This document shows positions 14,746 to 23,399 of a stretch of 32,152 nt of DNA, one piece after another. Within the stretch, counting starts at the first letter, position 1. Each line of letters starts with the position of its first letter. A program made the translations under genes and the position numbers. The DNA comes from Lachnospiraceae bacterium UBA4348 (GTDB taxonomy: Bacteria > Bacillota > Clostridia > Lachnospirales > Lachnospiraceae), in assembly GCA_002394165.1 (NCBI GenBank), contig DGTA01000017.1:1-32152 (forward strand), given 5' to 3'. Below the pieces are notes generated by a model. The model was not told the DNA's origin and searched no databases. It worked only from the letters and a program-made list of their open reading frames with translations.

Positions 14746-15761
14746 TCACGGGACTGGATTACTGGATGGGACAGGACGGCCTCACCGTATGCCGTGTGTA
14801 CGGCACCGGCAGCTCGGCCGCTCTTCCGGCACTTATCGGGGAGGAGAAGATCACGGCCATCGCAGATCACACCTTTGCGCCACGCCCGTCGGAGGAGATC
14901 GGCCGCCATGAGATCTTCCGGGCGGTGCGGAGCATTACACGCAGCGCCGGGGACGGATCGCTTCTGTGGCAGATCGGCCCGGCAGGGGAGATCAATGCGC
15001 CGGATGAGGCTCTTTGCGGGAGCGCTCTTGAGGAGCTCGAGCTTCCGCCGTATCTTACGAGAGTGGGCAATTACGCTTTTTACGGCTGCCGCAGCCTGAC
15101 GAGATTTACCTTCCCCGAGCAGCGGATGCAGCTGGGCAGCGGCGCCTTTGTGGACTGCGGCCGCATAAAGCAGCTGGTCTTCCCGGTGGGGGAAGGAAGC
15201 TTTGATCATCCCCAGATGAGGGAGGTCCTGGGCGATATGAACCTGGAGACCGAGGTGATCGCCAGGGCGGACGGACAGGACGTGATGGCGCTCTATTTCC
15301 CGGGATACTATGAGGATTCGGTGGAGAACACGCCCGCCAGGATCTTCATCATGCACTATGAGGGGACCGGCTTCAAGTACCGCCAGTGCTTCCGGAACGG
15401 GAAGATCGACTTTGATCAATATGACTCCCTGTTCTATGAAGCCAGCGTGCAGGAGACGTCCGAGACGGCTCTGCGCCTTGCGATGGACCGGCTGACCTGG
15501 CCTGTCTGCCTTGGCAGCGCCGCGCGTGAAAGGTATCTTGCCTTTGCTCTTGGCGAGTACAGGACCCTGGCGCCGATCATCCTGTCGGAGGAGCGGACCG
15601 CCATGCTGGAGATTCTCTGCGGGGCTGACGGCTTCACATCGAATATGCTCGATTATTTCCTGGAGACAGCAAGGAAGATGCGCGACGCAAAATCGACGGG
15701 ATTTCTGCAGGAGACGAGGAGGAAACGTTTTCCGCCGAAGAAGAAGGAGTACACGTTTTAG
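14742..15761 (+). CDS. Leucine-rich-repeat (BspA-like) protein with unknown C-terminal domain
   Basis: A 339-residue protein with no signal peptide or membrane segment. Residues about 85-150 contain two or three BspA/LRR_5-type repeats (LEELELPPYLTRVGNYAFYGC and a similar FVDC unit). The rest, from about 165, is helical with no family I recognise and a basic tail (RRKRFPPKKKE). LRR_5 proteins are usually surface or secreted, but this one appears cytoplasmic. It starts inside the trmO stop and is 2 bp from the VWA gene. It may be a dedicated adaptor or substrate receptor for the following VWA-MoxR pair. That is inference from tight linkage. Confidence 0.8.
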   Translation: MITGLDYWMGQDGLTVCRVYGTGSSAALPALIGEEKITAIADHTFAPRPSEEIGRHEIFRAVRSITRSAGDGSLLWQIGPAGEINAPDEALCGSALEELELPPYLTRVGNYAFYGCRSLTRFTFPEQRMQLGSGAFVDCGRIKQLVFPVGEGSFDHPQMREVLGDMNLETEVIARADGQDVMALYFPGYYEDSVENTPARIFIMHYEGTGFKYRQCFRNGKIDFDQYDSLFYEASVQETSETALRLAMDRLTWPVCLGSAARERYLAFALGEYRTLAPIILSEERTAMLEILCGADGFTSNMLDYFLETARKMRDAKSTGFLQETRRKRFPPKKKEYTF

Positions 15762-15763
15762 CG

Positions 15764-17122
15764 ATGAGACAGAAACCGGTGTTTACGGGCAATGAAGAGC
15801 TGGCCGGGAGGTGGCTCGAGGTCACGCGGCAGATCATACAGGGATCGGTCACGCAGCTTTACCTGAGCATGCGCTATCTCGACCTGGCGCTGGGAGCATT
15901 AACCTGCTGTCCGGACACTTCCTTTGAGGGGATCGGGACGGACGGCGTAAGGCTGGTGACGAACCCGCACCTGCTGGCTGACCTGTATGAACGTGACAGC
16001 CGGCTGGTCAACCGCGTTTACCTTCACAGCGTCATCCACTGCCTGCTGAGGCACCCGTTCAAAAAGACCGGCGAGGATCCCGTTTTGTGGGAGCTTGCCT
16101 GCAACATCACCTGTGAGAGCATCATCGACAGCATGAATCACCGGTGTATCCGCACCGGGATCAGCCGTACCCGGATGGACTGGTACGAAACGCTGCACTG
16201 GAAAAACAAGGTCCTGACGGCCGAGAGGGTCTGCCGCCAGCTTAAGGAGATGGAGCTGTCTCCCGCCGTGACCGCCCTTTTGCAGGCAGAATTCAATATC
16301 GACGACCATTCTCTCTGGCCGGGGAATGATCCGGATGCCGATCCTCCGATGCTGCAGACGCTGCAGGATAAATGGCAGGACATCAGCGAGAAGACCGGCA
16401 CCAACATGGAGACGTTCTCGAGCGAACAGGCGTCGGGGGCCGGCAGCCTCCTTGAGGAGATGAAGGCGCAGAACCGGGAGAGGATGGATTACCGGGAATT
16501 CTTAAAGCGCTTTGCCGTCTGGCATGAGGAGATCAAAGCCGACCCGGATACCTTTGACTATGTCTTTTATACCTACGGTCTTTCCCTCTACGGCAACCTG
16601 CCGCTGATCGAACCGCAGGAGCAGCGGGAAGTGAAAAAGATCCAGGAATTCGTCATCGTGATCGATGTATCGATGTCAACCTCTGGCGAGCTGGTGCAGA
16701 ACTTCCTGGACCAGACCTGGCAGGTGCTCGCCAAAGAGGACAGCTATTCGGAAAAGACGAATATCCGGATCATAAGCTGCGACGAGAGGGTGCGCAGCGA
16801 TATCCGGATCACGAACCGGGAGGAGATGGAGAAGGCCCTGAAGAATTTTACGCTCGAGGGCGGAGGCGGCACTGATTTCAGACCGGCTTTTGAGTACGTC
16901 GATGAGCTGATCCTGAAGGGCGAGCTTACCGGCCTGAAGGGACTGATCTATTTTACCGACGGGAGGGGGACCTATCCGGCGAAGCCTCCGAGGTATGATA
17001 CGGCTTTCGTGTTTATGGAGGAGGACTACACCGACGTGGAGGTGCCCCCATGGGCCATCCGGCTGGTGGTGGAGAAGGAAGACCTGGAAGAAACATCAGA
17101 AAGTGATGAGGTATTTCATTGA
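15764..17122 (+). CDS. DUF2201-type protein: metallopeptidase-like domain plus VWA domain
   Basis: A 452-residue cytoplasmic protein with the two-part layout of DUF2201 proteins. The N-terminal metallopeptidase-like domain has HSVIHCLLRH (His88, His92, His96). The usual catalytic Glu of an HExxH motif is Ser89 here, so peptidase activity is doubtful. The C-terminal VWA-like domain has the MIDAS motif DVSMS (301-305), a Thr in GGGTDF and FTDGRG, so metal-dependent ligand binding is plausible. Such proteins are regularly encoded next to MoxR ATPases, which act as their chaperone or remodelling partner. The TTG start of that ATPase overlaps this stop codon (TTGA). Substrate unknown. Confidence 0.86.
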   Translation: MRQKPVFTGNEELAGRWLEVTRQIIQGSVTQLYLSMRYLDLALGALTCCPDTSFEGIGTDGVRLVTNPHLLADLYERDSRLVNRVYLHSVIHCLLRHPFKKTGEDPVLWELACNITCESIIDSMNHRCIRTGISRTRMDWYETLHWKNKVLTAERVCRQLKEMELSPAVTALLQAEFNIDDHSLWPGNDPDADPPMLQTLQDKWQDISEKTGTNMETFSSEQASGAGSLLEEMKAQNRERMDYREFLKRFAVWHEEIKADPDTFDYVFYTYGLSLYGNLPLIEPQEQREVKKIQEFVIVIDVSMSTSGELVQNFLDQTWQVLAKEDSYSEKTNIRIISCDERVRSDIRITNREEMEKALKNFTLEGGGGTDFRPAFEYVDELILKGELTGLKGLIYFTDGRGTYPAKPPRYDTAFVFMEEDYTDVEVPPWAIRLVVEKEDLEETSESDEVFH

Positions 17123-18660
17123 ATATTCAGCGAGCGAAACAGGAGATCAAAAATACCATTGCCGCCTATCTGGAAAAGGATGAGGACGGGGCGTACATGA
17201 TCCCGAGGGTCAGGCAGAGGCCTGTCCTCCTGATGGGACCTCCCGGCATCGGAAAGACACAGATCATGGAACAGATCGCGGCGGAGTGCTCTCTGGCGCT
17301 GGTCGCCTATACGATCACGCATCACACCAGGCAGAGCGCCATCGGCCTTCCCTTTATCGTGGAGAAGGAGTATGACGGCCAGGTGCGCTCCGTGACGGAA
17401 TATACCATGAGCGAGATCATCGCCTCGGTCCATGACCGGATGAAGGCCTCCGGAAAGCGGGAGGGGATCCTGTTTATCGATGAGATCAACTGCGTTTCGG
17501 AGACTCTGGCTCCTGCCATGCTGCAGTTCCTGCAGGGGAAGACCTTCGGCAACCAGCCGGTCCCCGAGGGCTGGATCATTGTGGCTGCCGGCAATCCGCC
17601 TCAGTACAACCGCTCTGTGAGGGAGTTCGATATCGTGACTCTCGACCGTGTGAAGCTCATCGAGGTGGAGGCGGACCTGGCTGCCTGGAAATCATTCGCC
17701 TACACGGCCAGGATCCACGGAGCCATTTTATCTTACCTTGATATCCACCGGGAGAACTTCTACCGTATCGAGACGACGGTGGAGGGAAAGCGCTTCGTGA
17801 CTGCCAGGGGCTGGCAGGACCTGTCGGAGATGCTCTGCGCCTATGAGCGGCTGGGGATCGAACCGGACAGGGAGGTGATCGGCCAGTATCTGCAGCACTC
17901 CGTGGTGGCCAGGGATTTTGCAAATTATCTCTCGCTGTATACCCGTTACCGCGAGGACTACAGGATCGAGGAGATCCTCTCCGGGATCATCCGCCCCGGC
18001 ACTCTCTCGAAGCTGCGCTTCGCGCCCTTCGATGAGCGCCTGGAGGTGACCGCGCTGCTGCTGACAAGGCTCTCCGGGGACTTTGCTGACGCGTACGACC
18101 AGGACAGGATGACGGACAGGCTCTTTGCCATGGTCAAAAACCTTCATGCCAGGGTGGAGCAGGAGGAAAAGATGCTGCCGTCCCAGGCCTGGGAGGAGAT
18201 CATATCGGCGCAGGAAACCGACTATGAGGCGGGAAAAGCGGCCGGTTACAACGAAAAGGACCTGAAGCGGGAGCTTGGAAGAGCCATTTCGCGGGCAAGG
18301 CAGTGGAAGGAAGAGCTTGCGGAAAGATCGGTCAGCGAGGGAAGAGAACTCTCCGGCGAGGAGACGTTTGAGTTCCTGAGGGGCTCCTTTGAGGAGGAGA
18401 GCGGCCGGAGAACGGACCTTCTCGACCGGGCGCAGCAGCATCTTGAATATGCCTTTGATTTTATGGAGAGCGCCTTCGGGGAAAGCCAGGAGATGGTCTT
18501 TTTCATCACCGAGCTGCAGACGAATTTCTACGCCGACTGGTTCCTGAAGGAGCGGGAGTGTGACCGCTTCTACATGTATAACAAAAAGCTGCTCCTTCAT
18601 GACCGCGATGCGGCCATCAAAGAGCAGCTCGACCAGATCAGGGAGATGCAGATCACCTGA
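17119..18660 (+). CDS. MoxR-type AAA+ ATPase
   Basis: A 513-residue ATPase. Walker A is GPPGIGKT (40-47), Walker B LFIDEIN (Asp121, Glu122), and sensor 1 lies in IIVAAGNPPQYN. FDIVTLDRVKLIEVE is the usual MoxR region after it. Residues beyond about 300 are long, acidic and helical, longer than a minimal MoxR of about 330 residues. The start is TTG at 17119, overlapping the stop of the VWA gene, with no other plausible start before the Walker A. MoxR proteins act with VWA proteins to activate or assemble a target, so this pair should be one machine. No terminator follows, and the convergent PBP gene ends 10 bp later. Confidence 0.9.
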   Translation: MNIQRAKQEIKNTIAAYLEKDEDGAYMIPRVRQRPVLLMGPPGIGKTQIMEQIAAECSLALVAYTITHHTRQSAIGLPFIVEKEYDGQVRSVTEYTMSEIIASVHDRMKASGKREGILFIDEINCVSETLAPAMLQFLQGKTFGNQPVPEGWIIVAAGNPPQYNRSVREFDIVTLDRVKLIEVEADLAAWKSFAYTARIHGAILSYLDIHRENFYRIETTVEGKRFVTARGWQDLSEMLCAYERLGIEPDREVIGQYLQHSVVARDFANYLSLYTRYREDYRIEEILSGIIRPGTLSKLRFAPFDERLEVTALLLTRLSGDFADAYDQDRMTDRLFAMVKNLHARVEQEEKMLPSQAWEEIISAQETDYEAGKAAGYNEKDLKRELGRAISRARQWKEELAERSVSEGRELSGEETFEFLRGSFEEESGRRTDLLDRAQQHLEYAFDFMESAFGESQEMVFFITELQTNFYADWFLKERECDRFYMYNKKLLLHDRDAAIKEQLDQIREMQIT

Positions 18661-18670
18661 CCGGAGTTTA

Positions 18671-21271
18671 CTACGGATTCCAGGTGACGTCCTGTCCCGG
18701 AAGGAGGGTGTAGGAGTCATCAAAAATGATGATGTCGTCCTGGCCGCTGTCCGGGGCGGGCTGTGCCTCATCCGTATTGCTGTCGTAAACATCAGCATCA
18801 TTGCTGTTGTAAACATCAACATTATTATTGTCAAAGATCGTTGTGGCGCCGGGGGCGAGCCCGTTATCGGGTACGTTCCCGGCATTTAATATGCTTTCCG
18901 GGACCGGATCGCCGCCGCCGTGCACGTTGCAGTAGCGGAAGGGACGGGTATCCTCGCGGAATTTCTCCTCAATGGCCGGACAGCCAGGAGCCGCCGCCAG
19001 ACCGGTCACGGGACAGACCTTGTCCGTGACGATTCCGGAGGGCGTCCCGAAGGCGGACACCGGGAGATCCTCGTGGATATCATTCATGATGGAATTCCAG
19101 AGGATCTTGTTGTAGGTGTGGTAGATCCCTTCATCGGGCAGGTCGTCGTTATTGTCATAGCCGCCCCAGACGCAGCAGGTGTAGTAGGGCGTATAACCGG
19201 CGAACCAGATGTCTTTGTAGCTGGAGGTCGTCCCGCTCTTGCCGGCAGAGGGCATAAAGCCGGTGTCGATGAGGCCGTAGGCGGTTCCGTCCTCTGAGGA
19301 GATGACATCGCGCATGGCGTCCGTGAGCAGATAGGCTGTCTCAGGCTCGATCACCTTCCGCCCCTGAGGAGCAAGGTTGTCGAGGATGACATTTCCGTAG
19401 TGGTCCAGGACCTGGGTATAGAATTTCGGCGCCACATAGCGGCCGTAGTTTGCGATGCAGGCGTAGGCGCCGCAAAGCTCCAGGTTGGTGACACCGCGCG
19501 TGATGCCGCCAAGCGCCAGGGGCTGGATGACGTCGGTCAGCGTGCCGTTTCCGGTGTCATAACTCTCCTCGAGGGTGGTGATCCCGAAGGCTTTCGCGTA
19601 CTCAAATCCGAGCCGCGGCGTGATATCGGTGATGCACCGCACGGCGACCACGTTCACGGAGCGCTTGATGGCCTCGCGGATGGTGGTGGGGCCGGAGCCG
19701 GTGACCAGATCCCAGTTGCTGACCTGCGATCCGTCCTCATAGAAGAAGGGCTCATTGTCGTAGACTGTGGCCAGCGTCATGCCGCACTCGTTCAGCGCGG
19801 GGGCGTATACGGTGAGGATCTTGAAGGTGGAGCCGGGCTGCCGGGTGGTATAGGTGGCCCTGTTAAGCGTGAGGGAGGCATCCTTTTCCCCGCGCCCGCC
19901 CACGACCGCGCACACATAGCCGGTCGCCTGGTCGATGACAACGGCGGAAGCCTGCGGCTGCGGCGTGATGGTGACGCGCTCGCCCAGGATGGTGTCGTCC
20001 TCCTTCACAGTGGCTTTTTTAAAGGCTTCGGCGTCCGCCTTCGCCCGGGCGGTTGTCTTCTCCATCAGGTCAAAATCCGGATTCGAAGTCTTCCGGATAA
20101 AGGCGCGCAGATCGTCGTTGCCGTAGTGGGTGATCTGCCCGTCTTTGGACGAGATGCTCAGGGCGTAGTCGATGCCCACCTCGCTGCCGGCGGGGAAGTT
20201 GGCGGGATCGGCAAACTCTTTGTCCAGGATCTCCTGGATGTGGTCATCCTGAGCGGAGAAGATCCTCAGGCCGCCGGTGTAGACGGCGCGGAAGGCCTGC
20301 GAATAGGTGTATCCCTTCTCGGTCTGCAGATCCTGCATGACCTGGTCGATCAGCGCGTCCTGGTAGTAGGTGTAGATGGAGGATTCAGCGCTGACGGTAT
20401 CTTCATGGTATTTGATGCGGGAGTACACATCGTCGGCCAGGGCTTCATCGCACTGCGCCTGGCTGATGTATCCCTGCCTGAGCATGTATTCCAGGACCAT
20501 GGCTCTTTTTCCGGCATTTTCCTCCGGGTTCGTGATCGGGTTGTAACGGGTCGGGTTCTGGGTGATCCCGGCGATGACGGCGCTCTCGGACAGGGTCAGG
20601 TCGGACACATCCTTGGCGAAGTAGCGGAAGGCGGCGGACTGCACTCCGTAGCAGCCGGCGCCGAGGTTGATGGTGTTGAGATAGTCTTCGAGGATCTGGT
20701 CCTTGGACATGATCTTCTCGAGCTCGAGCGCCAGGTACTGCTCCTGGATCTTTCTCGGCAGGCGCTGCGCGAAGGTCCTTTCACTTGTCCAGTCCGTGAA
20801 GACGCTGTTCTTTAAAAGCTGCTGGGTGATGGTGCTGGCGCCTTCTGAGAAGCTTCCGGTGGTCACCCCTTTGATCAGGGCGCGGAAGATGCCGCGCACA
20901 TCGATGCCGTTGTGTTCGTAAAAACGTTCATCCTCGATCGCCACGAAGGCGTGCTGGAGATCGAGAGGGATCCGGTCGAGGGTGACCAGGTCACGGTTGG
21001 CCTCCGGCAGGGTCAGCTTCTGGACCCGCTGTCCGTTCTGGTTGTAGATATAGGTGGCCGCCTGGGAGGGCGAGACCGCCGTCTCATCCAGCTTCGGTGC
21101 GTCCTCGATCACGTTCTTTACATAGTAAGCGCCCAGTCCGGCTGCGATAAAGAGCGCGAGCAGGATGGTCAGGAAGATCGTCTTAAAGACGGCAGCTATG
21201 AATTTTCGGCGCTTTCTTCTTGCGATAACGGCAGCTGTTCTTTTTGCCGGGTCACGTTGTGCGCGGGCCAT
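18671..21271 (-). CDS. Class A penicillin-binding protein (PBP1a type)
   Basis: An 866-residue bifunctional murein synthase. A basic N-terminal tail is followed by one membrane anchor (about 28-50). The GT51 glycosyltransferase has EDERFYEHNGID (Glu113 catalytic), GASTITQQLLKN, RKIQEQYLALELE and the SESAVIAGITQNPTRYNP segment. The transpeptidase has SxxK in PGSTFK (Ser481, Lys484), SxN in RSVN and KSGT at 678-681. It polymerises lipid II and cross-links peptides outside the membrane. The C-terminal tail of about 60 residues is rich in Asn and Asp (VDVYNSNDADVYDSN), a near-repeat. AAGGAGA precedes the ATG. No clear minus-strand promoter was found, although the upstream gap has one for the divergent yigZ. 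Confidence 0.96.
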   Translation of the reverse strand: MARAQRDPAKRTAAVIARRKRRKFIAAVFKTIFLTILLALFIAAGLGAYYVKNVIEDAPKLDETAVSPSQAATYIYNQNGQRVQKLTLPEANRDLVTLDRIPLDLQHAFVAIEDERFYEHNGIDVRGIFRALIKGVTTGSFSEGASTITQQLLKNSVFTDWTSERTFAQRLPRKIQEQYLALELEKIMSKDQILEDYLNTINLGAGCYGVQSAAFRYFAKDVSDLTLSESAVIAGITQNPTRYNPITNPEENAGKRAMVLEYMLRQGYISQAQCDEALADDVYSRIKYHEDTVSAESSIYTYYQDALIDQVMQDLQTEKGYTYSQAFRAVYTGGLRIFSAQDDHIQEILDKEFADPANFPAGSEVGIDYALSISSKDGQITHYGNDDLRAFIRKTSNPDFDLMEKTTARAKADAEAFKKATVKEDDTILGERVTITPQPQASAVVIDQATGYVCAVVGGRGEKDASLTLNRATYTTRQPGSTFKILTVYAPALNECGMTLATVYDNEPFFYEDGSQVSNWDLVTGSGPTTIREAIKRSVNVVAVRCITDITPRLGFEYAKAFGITTLEESYDTGNGTLTDVIQPLALGGITRGVTNLELCGAYACIANYGRYVAPKFYTQVLDHYGNVILDNLAPQGRKVIEPETAYLLTDAMRDVISSEDGTAYGLIDTGFMPSAGKSGTTSSYKDIWFAGYTPYYTCCVWGGYDNNDDLPDEGIYHTYNKILWNSIMNDIHEDLPVSAFGTPSGIVTDKVCPVTGLAAAPGCPAIEEKFREDTRPFRYCNVHGGGDPVPESILNAGNVPDNGLAPGATTIFDNNNVDVYNSNDADVYDSNTDEAQPAPDSGQDDIIIFDDSYTLLPGQDVTWNP

Positions 21272-21328
21272 TTAGATTCTCCTTAAAAAATAATATCGGC
21301 ACGGCCGGGTCAGGGCCGGTATGTATGC

Positions 21329-21357
21329 TTGTGATCGTCACAAAAACAATGTATAAT
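21329..21357 (+). promoter_or_regulatory. Sigma-A promoter of the yigZ-murI unit with overlapping palindrome
   Basis: -35 TTGTGA (21329-21334), 17-bp spacer, perfect -10 TATAAT (21352-21357). The -35 is the left half of the palindrome TTGTGA-TCG-TCACAA (21329-21343), a possible operator. The start would be near 21364, about 115 nt before the ATG. Confidence 0.72.
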
Positions 21358-21478
21358 TATTATCAAATCATATCGGCCGGTCTGTGCCGGCGCTAATTTC
21401 ATTTTAAGTTGCCGGAGTTTGGTTGTACAGAGAACTTTCTTAAAAAATAGTTACGAAAGGGAACTTTATACACGGAAA

Positions 21479-22123
21479 ATGGGGTTCAGGATCGTTTACA
21501 GCGGCGGAGAGGGCCTGCTGGAAGAGAAAAAATCGAAATTCATCTCCCTGATCGAGCCGGTAACGGATCCGCAGCAGGCGATGGAGATCTTGGCGGCCAG
21601 AAAAAAGCAGTACTGGGATGCGCGCCATAACTGCTTCGCCTATGTGATCGGCGACCGGGGCGAGATCTCCCGCTGCAGCGACGACGGGGAACCGTCCGGG
21701 ACGGCGGGCAGGCCCATGCTGGATGTGCTCACCGGCGAGGGGATCACGAATGTGCTGGCTGTCGTCACCCGTTATTTCGGAGGCGTCCTGCTGGGGACGG
21801 GAGGGCTGGTCAGAGCCTATTCGGGCGCGGTCAGGAACGCTCTCGAAAACAGCATCGTCCTGGAACGGACACCGGGGATACTGATGAAGGTGCAGACGGA
21901 CTACGGCGGCTACGGGCGGATCCGCTATCAGCTCGACACGGGAGGCATTCCGGTGACCGATACCTCGTTCACCGACAACGTGGAGGTGTCCTTTATATGC
22001 ACGAATCCGCAGCTTGAGGGAATAAGGAAGATGCTGATGGAGACCACCGGGGGAACGGCCGGTATCCTCGAAGAGAAGGATATCTTTTTCGGAATGGACG
22101 GCAGCTCGGCGATCATCCTGTGA
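21479..22123 (+). CDS. yigZ: YigZ/IMPACT-family protein
   Basis: A 214-residue protein of the YigZ (UPF0029, IMPACT N-terminal) family. The signature is intact: EKKSKFIS, then DARHNCFAYVIGD, CSDDGEPSGTAGRPMLDVL and VTRYFGGVLLGTGGLVRAYS. A ferredoxin-like second domain (DUF1949) follows. Its biochemical role is not settled; eukaryotic relatives act on Gcn2 signalling. ATG 21479 matches where the family begins, but only a weak GGAAA precedes it. A TTG at 21419 with CCGGAG upstream is the alternative and would add 20 residues. It leads a unit with the DUF1934 gene 15 bp downstream. Confidence 0.9.
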   Translation: MGFRIVYSGGEGLLEEKKSKFISLIEPVTDPQQAMEILAARKKQYWDARHNCFAYVIGDRGEISRCSDDGEPSGTAGRPMLDVLTGEGITNVLAVVTRYFGGVLLGTGGLVRAYSGAVRNALENSIVLERTPGILMKVQTDYGGYGRIRYQLDTGGIPVTDTSFTDNVEVSFICTNPQLEGIRKMLMETTGGTAGILEEKDIFFGMDGSSAIIL

Positions 22124-22138
22124 ACGGAGGATGTGGAG

Positions 22139-22591
22139 ATGACGGAAAATGTACTGATCAGCATTACGGGACTTCATGCAGCGGCCGGAAATCCCGAGGA
22201 GGACATCGAGATCGTTTTTCCCGGGCAGTACAGGCTGGTGGGCAGTACTCACTGCGTCCGTTATGAGGAGACCTCCGAGGGAGGCGGCCTTACCAGGTCG
22301 ACCATCCTGATCCGGCCGGATCTGGTCGAAGCTATCCGGAAGGGAGAGATCGAGACGAGGATGGTCTTTGACCCGAACAAGCGGTCACAGACATATTACG
22401 CGACGGAGTACGGGAAGGTGAGCCTTGGGATCTCCGCCGTCACCCTGAAGGTGGAGATCATGGATGAGATGATCAGGGCGGATGTGAACTACGCCCTGGA
22501 TATGAACGGAAGCTTTGTCTCGGACTGCGAGATCATGATCCGGGTGGTCCCTTCCCATGTGAACGGGATCCGGCTGACAGGCCTCGGCTGA
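22139..22591 (+). CDS. DUF1934 (YwiB-like) protein
   Basis: A 150-residue small cytoplasmic protein of the DUF1934 family, known from B. subtilis YwiB, with a lipocalin-like (calycin) beta-barrel fold. The alternating polar and hydrophobic strand pattern is visible, as is the typical end VNYALDMNG...SDCEIMIRV. No ligand or reaction is known. CGGAGG at 22125-22130 is spaced correctly for ATG 22139 and too close for the in-frame GTG at 22133. It lies between yigZ and murI in one transcription unit. Confidence 0.85.
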   Translation: MTENVLISITGLHAAAGNPEEDIEIVFPGQYRLVGSTHCVRYEETSEGGGLTRSTILIRPDLVEAIRKGEIETRMVFDPNKRSQTYYATEYGKVSLGISAVTLKVEIMDEMIRADVNYALDMNGSFVSDCEIMIRVVPSHVNGIRLTGLG

Positions 22592-22619
22592 GACGGAATG
22601 GAGATGGATACAGGACCAT

Positions 22620-23396
22620 ATGATGAATAAAAATTCAGAAAGTCCCGTCGGCGTCTTTGATTCGGGCGTCGGCGGGATCAGTGTACTCAGGGAGATGGTA
22701 AAGCTGCTTCCCGGAGAGGATTTTATTTTTTACGGAGACAGTGAGAATGCCCCTTACGGGACGAAGCCGGCCAGGGAGATCCGTGAGCTGACGCTGCACT
22801 CGTGCCGGGAGCTGCGCTCGCAGGGGGTCAAGGCACTCGTCATCGCCTGCAATACCGCCACCTCAGCGGCGATCGTGACGCTGCGGGAAACTTTCACCGA
22901 TATTCCCGTAGTGGGGATCGAGCCGGCGCTGAAGCCTGCGGTCCATATCAAGGAAAGGCCCCGCGTTCTCGTGATGGCGACGCCCGGGACGGTGGCCGGA
23001 GATAAGTACCGCCATCTGGAGCAGCAGTATGCCAAGGATGCGCAGGTGATCTCGCTGGGATGTCCGGGCCTGATGGAATTTGTCGAGAGAGGAGAGCTTG
23101 ACTCGCCGGCCCTCGACGATTATCTGGAAAAGCTCCTGGCTCCTTACCGGGGAAAGGTGGATGACGTGGTGCTCGGGTGCACCCATTATCCCTTTGTGAA
23201 ACGGGCCGTCAGCCGGGTGATCGGCGAAGGCGTGCCCATTCTCGACGGGAGCGGGGGGACGGCCCGCGAACTGAAGCGCCGGCTGGCCGCGTCCGGCCTG
23301 CTTCGGGAGAGAGAAAGCGGCGGAACCGTTGTATTTGAGGGCGGAGTTGCCCGGAAGGAGGAGCTCTGCCAGAAACTGCTCAGAGAGGAGGACTGA
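22620..23396 (+). CDS. murI: Glutamate racemase
   Basis: A 258-residue enzyme that converts L-glutamate to D-glutamate for peptidoglycan by two-base catalysis. The two catalytic cysteines are Cys77 (ACNTATSAA) and Cys187 (GCTHYP), with Asp14 in VFDSGVGG and Asn/Tyr in YGDSENAPYG. Length and motifs are complete. Two consecutive ATG codons (22620, 22623) are possible; AGGA at 22612-22615 suits either. The amidohydrolase gene starts 3 bp after its stop, so they are coupled. The divergent class A PBP lies upstream of this unit, so two cell-wall genes share the neighbourhood. Confidence 0.96.
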   Translation: MMNKNSESPVGVFDSGVGGISVLREMVKLLPGEDFIFYGDSENAPYGTKPAREIRELTLHSCRELRSQGVKALVIACNTATSAAIVTLRETFTDIPVVGIEPALKPAVHIKERPRVLVMATPGTVAGDKYRHLEQQYAKDAQVISLGCPGLMEFVERGELDSPALDDYLEKLLAPYRGKVDDVVLGCTHYPFVKRAVSRVIGEGVPILDGSGGTARELKRRLAASGLLRERESGGTVVFEGGVARKEELCQKLLREED

Positions 23397-23399
23397 CCG

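Noticed and set aside
19400..20815. A 471-codon plus-strand frame opposite the class A PBP gene
   Set aside because: Gly/Val/Asp-rich antisense composition, no family match and no start signals. The opposite strand encodes a complete PBP.
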